From NCBI GenBank assembly GCA_023313575.1, contig JAJTTP010000012.1:558001-622000 (forward strand): a stretch of DNA of 64,000 nucleotides, given 5' to 3'. This document shows, piece by piece, positions 49,219 to 58,894 of this stretch. Both the position numbers and the translations under genes were made by a program. Each line of letters opens with the position of its first letter. Positions within the stretch are counted from its first letter, which is position 1. Source of the stretch: Eutypella sp. D-1. Lineage: Eukaryota; Ascomycota; Sordariomycetes; Xylariales; Diatrypaceae. Under the pieces are notes generated by a model that saw only the letters and a program-made list of their open reading frames with translations, was not told the origin of the DNA and made no database searches.

Positions 49219-49720
49219 GGATCTACCACGAAACCCGAACGAGACTTCCCCGATATTGCTTTATTTGTCGAGTATAGTTATATCGGCACCCGTCACCTTG
49301 ATTTCTTGCCTTTATATCCGGATATACCCTCACCCGGCGTTGGGTGTTTACCGTAGATGAATGATGACAAAAAAAAACTCTAAAATTTGGACAAGTTACA
49401 CGCTCCTTCGATACGACCACAAATGATATAATGCAGTCTGAACGAAGATCCCGCTCCTATGGAATACGCCATGAGGGTCCCTAGCATTCTTTTATCTATC
49501 TCCACTTTCACCACTTGCGTATTCGAACCCCGCGTATTCAGTTTGCTGGTTCAACCGTTCAGTCCATCTTCCCACCCTCCAGGATACCATAGATATCGTG
49601 ATCTCTACCCAGGTAATACGTATCAGCGCTTCATGAAAAAAGACTGTGAAGGAGGCTAGGGGGACTAGGAACCGTGTAGGACGGTGACCGACCTTCGAAA
49701 TAGAAATAGGGACAGGCAAC
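49219..49720. other. Intergenic region between convergent genes
   Basis: About 0.5 kb between the stop codons of the FAM32A-like gene and the alpha-amylase locus. No feature seen. Confidence 0.6.
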
Positions 49721-51958
49721 TCACAATTTAAACCCATCGAGCACATCGCGTCCCTCCGCGGCCTCATCTACCCAGACGGAGACGCGTCTCGGGCCGACCG
49801 AAAACGTGGCCCAGCCCAGCTCGTCGATAATGACGGCTGTGCCATTATCGTGCCCACAGCCATATTCTGGTCCTCCTCTACCCCCCTCCTGTGACGCGCC
49901 CAATATGTCGGTCCAGCGCTCCCCGGCATGCTCGGCGCCGACATACATACGCTTAGTCTTGATATTACTCTTACACCATGCTCCTGCTTCCAACCCCAGG
50001 TACTCCCCTTCGCAGCCGCAGGCTACGGCAGACATAAGAACGGCAAGTCCTGGGCCGCCGCCGGGGCGCCCGCGACGCGTGAAGCCGACGCACAGCCTGT
50101 CATCGGCGAAGTACTCGGTCTGCGCACCGTAAGCGAAGAGGCGGCGGGCCAGGACCATGCGGACGACGGCGACGTGGTGCGGGGGCAGCTCCAAGGTGCC
50201 CTCCGCCCTTCCCACCGCCCGCCGCGGCCCGAACGATCCGTACACGTCCCCGTAAAACACGCATGGCGTGCCGATATTATCATAGAGCAGAATCAGCGCA
50301 TACGCCAACGGGATGAACCACGGTTGTACTAATGTCTAAAAGAATTCTTGGGTTAGCCTTAAGGGAAATGTGACCTTTCTGTATGCCTTACCTCTGACGT
50401 TTGACCCTCTTGCTACGGCAATTGTCAGTTTGGCTTTTACTTTACGATCGTGGGAATGTTCGGACTCACAGTGTCATGATTGACAACGAAAGACTTCACA
50501 CATGGATGATTAGCAACACGTTCCTGCGGCAATGAACAAAGAACTCCAAGCTCACCACAGAATGATCAGGTCTGAGCCTACCGAGGGATCCGTCGAAGAC
50601 CCGACGGAGGTCGACTTGGTCCTGCGGGGCCTCGGAAAGGTCGCGCAAGGTGTGGACAAGCGGGATGTCGAAGAGCGCCATGTGGCCGGCAAACTGGTCG
50701 TCGATGAGGTGGTGCGCCATGAAGCCCGAGTCGAGGTGCCAGTACTCGCCAACGACAAGCCAGTCGCGCAGTGCCGCGTCGCCCCGCACGTGCGCCAGCA
50801 GCTCCCGCTGGAATGCCTTCGAAATGTGCTTCGTCGCGTCGAACCGGATCCCCCCCAACCGCAGCGTCCGTCCCAGCCACGACAGCCATTCCAGGATCTC
50901 CCGCCGCGCCTCCGCGTTTGATAGGTCCACGTTCGCAAACATCCTACCACCACCGCCACCCCCCAGGATGTTTCTATTAGCCGGTTGTAGATACGACAAG
51001 CCGGAAGATTGAAGACGGGGTAGACCTACAAGTAGTCGAAATTCCCAAGATCGTCATCCGCGTCTGGCGCCCATTGCTTGCCCTCGAGTCTCCAAATAGT
51101 CTGCCTCTTCGAGCTCTCGTCGTAGTCTACCCCGGAGAAGTGGGACTTGTTCCACTTGAAGGAGCTGTATTTGCCCTTCCGTGCGGGGTAGTCGAATACA
51201 GTCCAGGCCTCGATGTCCTCCAGCTGCCCGGTGATTTCTTTACGTCGATCTGCGTCCATGACTATTAGCACTAGGTCGATGGAATGCGCGGAGAGAGAGT
51301 GGGACACAGTCATCAGTCAAGAGCACCTACCGAACTCCTCGACGCGGACGCCGCGCACGCGCTCGGTGCGCTCGGCGCCCGCCTTGTGGTTGATGACGAC
51401 GTCGAAGAGGAGTTCGACGCCGTAGTCGGCGGCACGGTAAGCCAGCTGGCGTAGGCCCTCCAGCGTGCCGTACTTGGTGGCTGTGCCGCCCTTTTGGTCG
51501 AACTCCCCTAGATCCCAGAGGTCGTACGTGTCGTAGCCCGTGCTGTCCGGTCCGAACGCTTTGCACGCCGGCGGTATCCAGACACACGTCACCCCCATCG
51601 CCGCCAGCGACGGCACCGCCCGGCTCAAGCGCCCCTAGTGCTTGTGGTCCGCCGGGCAGTACCACTCGAACCCCTGGAACATTGTCTTGTTGATCGGTGG
51701 TGGTGATGATGACGGTACTGGATCCGCGGTGTCCTCCCAGCCATGGATGCTTGGACTGCAATCCGGGCCCGGACTCGGCGGTGGGCTGGGTTGTAATGGG
51801 GACGGCGGCTTGAAAGGAGACCGGCCGGTATGGCAGGATGGCGAAGTAGGTCTTGATGAAGACGTCGAGGCAGGGGGTGTGATTGAGGGGATGAAGAAGG
51901 GGCTCGGGTAGAGGTACCCGTCATATTGGCTTTTCTCCATCTCTAACAAAGACGACAT
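49721..51958 (-). pseudogene. Intracellular-type GH13 alpha-amylase gene with an in-frame TAG
   Basis: Minus-strand exons are 51331-51958, 51030-51261, 50556-50943, 50470-50493, 50392-50412 and 49721-50335, about 635 codons. All introns are GT-AG and frame is kept throughout. Catalytic residues of GH13 are intact: Asp nucleophile in GGIRFDATKH (about 322), acid Glu in LVVGEYW (about 353) and Asp in FVVNHDT (about 423). CVWIPPACKA, YDTYDLWDLGEFDQKG and GTPCVFYGD are also present. The absence of a signal peptide and the MFQGFEWYCPADH opening fit the intracellular fungal class (AmyD-like, GH13_5). Codon 108 (51635-51637), right after ADHKH, is TAG where relatives usually have TGG (Trp), so translation would stop after 107 residues. 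One G-to-A change explains it. It is otherwise undamaged, so a recent null allele, readthrough or a sequencing error are all possible. A Pro/Ser-rich N-terminal extension precedes the enzyme domain. Confidence 0.85.
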
Positions 51959-52042
51959 CGCGGTGCAGATGCATAGACAGAGCAAGGAAGAACTCGTTGA
52001 CCATGTTAACCAGCAAAAGCTCGGTCTACTTGTATCTCATAC

Positions 52043-52049
52043 ATTTATA
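52043..52049 (-). promoter_or_regulatory. TATA box of the alpha-amylase locus
   Basis: TATAAAT on the minus strand, about 85 nt upstream of the ATG at 51958. Position fits a core promoter element. Confidence 0.4.
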
Positions 52050-53832
52050 GGCCGGAAAATTTAATAAGCTAGATGCTTCCCCTCCCCCCGGTGCCTCTGG
52101 GCCATCTTGGTGGTTCTTATACCTCCCGCCTAGGAGAGACCTTGTCATCTACGTTACACAGGACGGTATCATCTTTCGGGCGGAATGCGTGGAAATAAGA
52201 AAAACGTTTACCGCCCAACTGTTCCCGGACGCAAAAGGAGAGAGAGAATCTAGGGGGGCGCTACTAAGAAAAAAGAAGGGAATACAAAAAAAAAATAAAA
52301 ATAAAAATGACAATCCCGACAATTCGGGTAAGAGAATCTCGGAAGCCTTGTTCCTACGCGTGCTCTCGATCCCTCGTATCACCTGACACGAACACGACAA
52401 AGGCAAAGAGAAAAAAAAAAAGAGATAAGCGTAGGGCGCCACGACATCGAATCGCCCTGCATAGCCGTGTGTGTGTGCGCGCACGCGGGAACGGCACGGC
52501 GCGGAACGTGCGATTCGATTTACCCAGGGGCCCCGGCTCCCCACATATCCCGCCAAACCTAACCAGCCAAGCCGCGCGAAACTGAACATCGCACCGCACC
52601 GCTCTTGACTTACCGCCTCATGCCACCGCCCTGCCCCATTCCTGGTCCCTGGTTTTTTTGTTTTTTTTTTGCCCTGGGGCGCCCAGACCAACGTTATCTC
52701 TTTTCCGACCGCCGCCAGGGTTGGACAGAGCGCTTGCTGCGCTTGCGTGTGTGCATTGCCCTATGCGAGGAGAAGACGTCGACCGAATGAGCGTGCGCCG
52801 CGATGGCGACATCTTGGTTGTCATTATCGTTGCTGTTGGCGGGCTCATTTCTCTTTTCCCTTCGCCCGATGGGTGGGGAGTATTCCCGTGGTTTGCTTCG
52901 TTGTCGTGTAGTTTTTTTTTCTTTTTTTTTTGTGTGTCGTGCTATCATATCACATGAGCGATACCGGCCTGAGGTTGTCCAACATTCCTGGTAAGACTCC
53001 CAAGACTCGCTCTACCCTGCACGTACGATCGTTGTTCACCGTGTGGCGATGCCGAGCCCGACCGTAACCATGCCGGTCGCGGATGGGTGGGTGGCGCGTC
53101 ACCGGTGGCTGGTGGGCTGAGGGACGGGCGGAGCCGCATCACGGGTACAGTCGCGGAGCGGGCCCCTGTACTCGGAGAGTCTATCCAGACGGGCTCCGGT
53201 ACGGATAATACCAGCCATGTAAGAGGAAAACAGAGACTATTACATCAATATGTTTTTTACTTCAGAGTTTTGGTTGCTGACCGATATGAGCGTGTGATAC
53301 TTGACTGGTGATACTACAACACAACGACTAACCAGTTCCAGACTGAGCAGGGGACTATACACTCGCCCGATTAATATACAAGACTAGTGACTGCATGTAA
53401 ACCCCCTCATTCCGCCCGGGAGCTACGAGACATTGACGTCTTATCGCCCCCGGCCTATCTCAGTGAACTTCATGGCGAAGGCGAACTTTCTTCCCCAAGG
53501 TCCTTCCCCGGGTTCCCGCAGTGTGCCAACTCGGCCGGGTCAAACGGGGATTTGCCTAGAGCTGCTAGATGGAGCAATCGTGAATGGAGGACCGGTGTGG
53601 TGTCAGACACGCGGTTTTGATGGCGATTCGAGGACTTGTTATGCGTATCTCTTCTCAGCAGCGTCACACACCCAGTTTCGAATCGGGCATAGGATAAGCC
53701 CGTGTCTTTCCTACTTATCAACCACTTTCTTAAAGAGAGTGAAACATAGGAAGTGGGTGAGACCAGACGACATGATCATGTAAATACCATCTAGTTCTAG
53801 GTACAGATACTGAACGGAATCCCATATATCTA

Positions 53833-54120
53833 ACGTTGACCCAAGGGATTGGAAAGTTCGGCTGGGAGATTTAAACTTTACATATGATTATCCCGGGCGG
53901 CATGACTCGCGTTTATACGACATGACTTGTGTATAAAAGCTTAAATGAACTTTAATACAAACGTGTAAATAAACTCGAGAGTTAGTCCGGGCGATAACTC
54001 ATGCTTGTAAGACCTTATTTCATTAAAGCTTACTTGTACTTTTATGCACGAGTCATGCCGCATAACCACATATAAAGTTTAAGTCCCCCGGCTGAACTTT
54101 CCAATCCCTCGGGTCAATCG
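53833..54120. mobile_element. Foldback MITE with long terminal inverted repeats
   Basis: The left arm from TTGACCCAAGGGATTGGAAA (53836) to ACTTTA (about 53880) is repeated, inverted, at about 54073-54117. In about 47 aligned bases the arms differ at six places, all transitions. Inner segments also pair: GGCATGACTCG near 53900 against CGAGTCATGCC near 54050, and CTTAAATGAA against TTCATTAAAG. The whole unit of about 288 bp can therefore fold back on itself. TA dinucleotides flank both ends (53831-53832 and 54121-54122), consistent with a Tc1/mariner-type TA target duplication. No coding capacity; non-autonomous. Confidence 0.8.
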
Positions 54121-54714
54121 TAGATATATATATATAACCTGTTAGGAAGAATATTATCGTACTGGCTTCTAGGTCCTTCCTTCTGTGCTCACGCAGTGAT
54201 AATGTCCATCATATATCTTATGTTTCCCTTCCTATCTCCGTCTACTCCTACCTACATGGACGAACGGTTTGTGCTATACTGCGGGCGGAACGCGGAGACT
54301 GGTCGGTTACCTGGTGGCGAACTTATCAGTACTACTTGCCAATGGCCGTGAAACTATATTAAGATAAATAATTTGACAGTTTTGTATCAAATGTCATTTC
54401 ACCCTTGAAGAGGATAGGTCAGCATGAAATCCCGCCGATCAACTGACGCAATGCGTGGAACCGCCAACTCGGCGAATAGGGACAAGGGGCTAAGCCCGAT
54501 CAATCAACTCTATGCGGTGATGTAGCCCAGTATAAGGGGACCTTGGCGTAAGGGGGTTATTAGCTTAGACACTCCTTACTGGTAACATCTGAGGTTGAGG
54601 AGCGGGGACAAGGCCAATCACAACGCGCACTCGGGCCAACGCTTCATGACTACAAACCTACCATTCGCTCGCCTCTCGCTTCTTGTATCTCTTCTTTCCG
54701 GCAAGACCTATGCC

Positions 54715-55778
54715 ATGGAAAGATTTTCATCCTCACCAACAGCCATGGCTACAACTGATAACTATGTCTTCACTCGAGATCTCCTTGACAACAGTCGGTT
54801 GGTACTCGTTTCAATACCGCGTTGTTCTTGACTAGGGTATGCGTGCTGATCGATACGCTGTTGTGCAAAAGCCTCAATTTGATGCATTATCATTGGGTGA
54901 AGGATTTTGGATATCTTATCCATCCGAGGATCCCCACCCAAACCACAAACCTCAAAGTAGCAGATATCGGCTCTGGTACAGGGTGAGTGAATAACTCCAA
55001 ACTGCTGAGACTGTAAGTATCTGACCGGTATATCGTACTGGAGAATATGGCTGCTCGATGCGAATGATCGCCTCCCTAAATCAGCGCAGTTTATTGGCCT
55101 CGGCATATCGTTTGATGCAGCGCCACCGCCCGAGGCATTGCCCTCTAACATCACATTCCAGAAATGGGATATACGTGATCCTGTTCCTGATGAGTTGGTC
55201 GGTGCTTTCGATATCGTCAATGTCCGCTTCATGCTGTTTGTTTTGCTGAGGGAGGAGGTTCCGGCCACAGTGGACAAGTTGATTCAGATGCTTAGTGAGT
55301 CTGATTATTACTTACCTCATCCAATGCCACTTGGTATTTCTATTTTTACTAATCACTAGGAAACCCACCACCCATTGCAGAGCCTGGCGGGTATTTGCAA
55401 TGGGCTGAGCCTGACAACCAGACCGTACACGGAGAATTGACAAAACCGGAGAACGAGAAAAAGAGCATTGAGCAGCTGATGAGCCTCTTGGAGTCCCAAG
55501 ATCCGCGACTGAACCCTACATGGGTTCCGGACTTGCCAAAGATTTTCTCGGACTGTGGTCTGCTGGACGTTGATGCGGATGTCCACGCCACCGCGCCACA
55601 TTGGGCATACTTGATGCACGAGTGTGGCCTAATCATGCATGAACTTATCGCACGAAAGACCCAGAATGAGCATATGGCAACCGAGTTGAAGAGACTGATA
55701 CCCCTGGCGGTGGAAGAAACCCGGAAGGGGGCTTACCTAGCCACCACCAAGTATGCTATTACAGGAAAGAAGCCTTGA
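54715..55778 (+). CDS. Class I SAM-dependent methyltransferase (LaeA/TdiE-like fungal family)
   Basis: Exons are 54715-54797, 54872-54982, 55044-55294 and 55381-55778, giving 280 residues. Introns are 54798-54871 (GTTGGT...AAAAG), 54983-55043 (GTGAGT...TGGAG) and 55295-55380 (GTGAGT...TGCAG). The joined protein reads NYVFTRDLLDNSRLNLMHYHWVK, which matches the opening of fungal LaeA/TdiE-like methyltransferases. SAM motif I is VADIGSGTGIWLLD; later blocks are FQKWDIRDPVPDEL, FDIVNVRFMLFVL and PGGYLQWAEPD (post-I and motif II/III positions). The fold transfers a methyl group from S-adenosylmethionine; the substrate is unknown. The ATG at 54745 is an alternative start. An acceptor at 55359 is also in frame and would add seven residues before PGGY. 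No biosynthetic genes flank it. Confidence 0.85.
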
Positions 55779-57521
55779 GAAGAAGCTAGGCTGTACCCAC
55801 CCTGGCTGCCTAATAGGTTGACAACTTGAGTGTCCTGTTCATCTAAGAATAAACGAATTAAACCATGATGTTTATAATATACGGGACGGCACGCACTGGT
55901 GATCTATCTGTACTGGGACCTATCGCGTATTGTCTAAAACTGGAGGAGAGGAAAGTAGGAGTTTCCTTCATCTACAGCCAGTACTACATGAACCCGAGTA
56001 TGTATCCTTTGCACTACCACTACTACGAGCAAGGCCTTCAAGCGTCTCTCTTCACTTGACAATCCCGCATAATCATGTAACGAAGCCGTCACCACTGGTC
56101 TTGATTTTAGATAACAGAATATTGTCACGTGACAAAGGGATAGGGGCGCTAACAGCGCCCTCTCCTCTGCTATAGAGGCTACGATAAACTAGAATTGTCT
56201 ATTAGTAAGGGGCTTCGCCCCCTTCGGTTCTAATAGAGGGCCAGAGTTCAAAAATTATTCGACCTTCACTTATATTATAGTGTCCCCATCGTGACACTCT
56301 GGCTACTATCTCTCACTTTGCGCCCAAAACCTTTAATAGATATTCGAACGACGGGCCGTGGGTTTAAGCGTCGGTTCAGTTAGGCACAAGTGCAATGCTG
56401 TTAAGGTTATAAGATAACAAGGTCTCCGTCGAATTTGTGCCATCACGATAAAGATGATCGTAGCCGGTCCTCGTTATACAGTTGGAACCCAGGTAGTAGA
56501 ACAACAAATAGCTTTTACTCGCCTTAGACTACCCACCTAGCATATTACATATTTAAGGTTAACCCGAGTAATTAAAGAGTTTAGCTGCTGTGACCTTATT
56601 CGAATTAAAGTTTACCTGTATCTTATTAAGGTTATGAAACATATGAAACACCCTAATAAACCTTTTTTTCCCAAGGTAATTAAAGTTTACGGACCGGGCC
56701 GCGAGCCTCAAACTCAGCCTCCTTCCGACAACCCGGTACCTGGAACCCCTCAAGTTTTTAAACATTGACCTTGCAGAATGAACCAGTGCTATGGGATGCC
56801 GGCTAGGGAGGAATTAAACGGGTGGATGGGCTGAAGTTCGATGGGGTCTGTATGCCTTTACGTCTTACTCGCCGTAGATCATATATCTCATAGGATCGGG
56901 GCTATGAATGGGAGGGGGGTCTAGGTATGTAAATGCTTGCCACCTTGCAGTCCTGAGGCTCTCGCCTGCCTGGACTGGGATACGATGGTTTGCGAAAGCC
57001 AAATTTTTGTGTCTGTATATCCTTATATTAAATGCTTCAAAGAAGCGCAACGGAGCAAGACTTCCAATAGGATAGTCCCTTAGTGCTGTCACTGCTAGAC
57101 TGAATATCAGACTTCCTCCCTCGACTCCCCCCGGGCCTTTTTCTACACCACCGTCTCCCCCGTCCCCTTTGCCCAGGCACTAGTCCTAACCGCTCCAATT
57201 ATGTCTTTATCTATCCCATGTCCGTGTCCGTGATCCGTGGCCATAATCCTCGTTCACCCGCTGCTATGCGATTTTAAAGGAATGTAAATGCCGCCATATG
57301 CTCCTCCCATGTATGGATGTGTGTATGTATGTATGCCAAAAGGTATGCAAATGCCGGCGCCGAAAATCTTTGTCTAAAGGAGAGAAATGCCCCATAACCC
57401 GTATTACAAGACATTAAAGCATAACGCCGTAGATCGGGGGCTTCGCTGGATTGATCTGATCATGCTTGATGTGAAAAGATGGTGGAAAACAAGAACCAAA
57501 AACGCCTGCTGGATGTTGCGC
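55779..57521. other. 1.7-kb gene-free region with hairpins and AT-rich repeats
   Basis: The segment holds a 14-bp perfect palindrome and two hairpins (56122-56237) and AT-rich sequence at 56340-56770 with repeated TAAGGTTAT and AATTAAAGTTTAC motifs, which looks like decayed mobile DNA. The last 0.7 kb contains CT-rich tracts and the 3' flank of the mucin-like gene. Confidence 0.55.
56122..56237. repeat. Cluster of palindrome and hairpins
   Basis: TTGTCACGTGACAA at 56122-56135 is a perfect 14-bp palindrome containing CACGTG. GGGGCGCTAACAGCGCCC at 56143-56160 forms a GC-rich hairpin. TCTATTAG at 56198-56205 pairs with CTAATAGA at 56230-56237, with an inner AAGGGG/CCCCTT stem. This may be a fragment of a foldback element or a small structured RNA. 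Confidence 0.5.
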
Positions 57522-58768
57522 CTAAGCAAGAAGAGCACCGCCGATAACCGCCCCGACGAGAACCTCCATAGCCCTTCCTGGGAAATTGGGTACGGCCAGG
57601 TTGGTCTGGAGCTCGCCGGACGCCTCCGTAGCGGTGGGCTCTTCGGGACCCGCGGTGACCACCTCGACGTTCGTCACTGTAGTGTGGGCACCTCCAGGGA
57701 GAGTTGATACGATGGTCGACGTTCTGGTTGAGTGGGTAGGAGCCGGAGTGGGTGATTTCTCCAGCGTGGTTCCTGCAGAGCTAGTTAGTAGGAAATCACT
57801 AGGAGCGTAGGGTAGTAGGATCAGGGGGTAAAGTGGTGCTAAATCATTCGACCATCTAGAAGAGCGTCAACATGGAGACCTTTACTTACCAGTAGAAGTC
57901 TTCTCAGGAGCCTTCTCGGTTGTCCGCTCCGTAGTCGTAGTAGACTCATCATCTAGAGTAGAAAATGGAGGATTAGTGCTTGTCATCTATAAATTGCTGT
58001 CGAAATCGTACCTTCAGATGTTGGGGCTTCAGTAGGCGTGTTCGTGGATTCGCTGGTGGGAGGAGTTTCCGTCGTAGTAGTCGTCTCCACAGGGGGTTCC
58101 GTGGGTGTCTGAGTAGACCTCTCAGTAGACGTCTCGGTAGGCGCCTCCGTTGGCGTCTGGGTGGGTGTCTCTGTCGGCGCCTCCGTAGGTGTTTCGGTAG
58201 GGGTCTCAGTAGGTGCTTCGGTAGGCGTTTCTGTAGGCGCCTCAGTGGTAGCCTCGGTGGGTGCCTCAGTTGTAGCCTCAGTTGATGGATCTACTCCGAC
58301 TGAAACCCCGACTGTTGCCGTAGGGACCGCGGTGGTTGCGGGCTCTTCCGTTGTCTCAGTCTCCGTTGGCGTAGCCTCCCCAGCCGAGGTCTCGGTGGTT
58401 TCAGCAGATGCGGACGAGTCGGTGACCGTCTCGTTTGCACCTTGCCGTTTAGCCAACTGCACGATAGAGCTGGCCAGCTCCGGATCGGTGACGTGGATGG
58501 CCTCCACAGCGGCCTGGTCGGAGTCAAAGACACCATGGCGATAGGTGCCGGGGAAGTGTGAGTGAAGGAACCGATGAAGAGCTTCGGGCGAAGCAGAGCT
58601 CAGCAGGCGGGAGAAGGTTGAGGGGCTCTCATCGGGTTCGACATCACTGTATGCATTTGCTTCACCATCTTGACAAGGCTGGCGATCGGGGGTGACAGCA
58701 CTAGCAAGGCCCAGTGTCACGAGCAGGCCGACAAGAAGGGCCAATATAAGATTCCGGGCGGAGGGCAT
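57522..58768 (-). CDS. Mucin-like Thr/Pro/Glu-rich surface protein with GPI-type tail
   Basis: Minus-strand exons are 58012-58768, 57890-57952 and 57522-57772, giving 356 residues. Introns are 57953-58011 (GTACGA...TCTAG) and 57773-57889 (GTAAGT...TGCAG). From the ATG at 58768 the chain begins MPSARNLILALLVGLLVTLGLASA, a signal peptide. A short globular region follows (STFSRLLSSASPEALHRFLHSHFPGTYRHG...ELASSIVQLAKRQ), ending in KRQ, a possible Kex2 site. Then come about 110 residues of TEAPTETPTEAPTE repeats, predicted to be densely O-glycosylated. The third exon gives STLPGGAHTTVTNVEVVTAG and a hydrophobic end (GRAMEVLVGAVIGGALLA), consistent with GPI attachment or a membrane anchor. An in-frame ATG at 58894 would add 42 residues and turn the signal into an internal anchor. 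Wall or adhesin role inferred. Confidence 0.78.
58030..58290 (-). repeat. Coding Thr/Pro/Glu repeat tract
   Basis: Imperfect 12- to 24-nt units encoding TEAPTETPTE and TEATTEAP variants in the mucin-like gene. Unit boundaries drift, typical of slippage-prone mucin repeats. Confidence 0.8.
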
Positions 58769-58894
58769 GTTCTCTGTGATACGACGGTGACGGTAGAAGC
58801 GTTGAGCTTTCCCTGGGTTGTCGTCTATACCGCTGCCCTTCTCTAGACTAGAGGGATAAACGAATGGTGATTTGTCGGTGGTATGCTGTGCCAT

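Larger units (their letters stand above)
51959..54714. other. 2.8-kb gene-free region with a foldback element
   Basis: Upstream DNA of the amylase locus. A/T homopolymers lie at 52285-52310, 52408-52421, 52650-52670 and 52911-52931. A foldback transposon-like element lies at 53833-54120 (separate entry). Short frames around 53390-53780 have no motifs. Confidence 0.55.
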
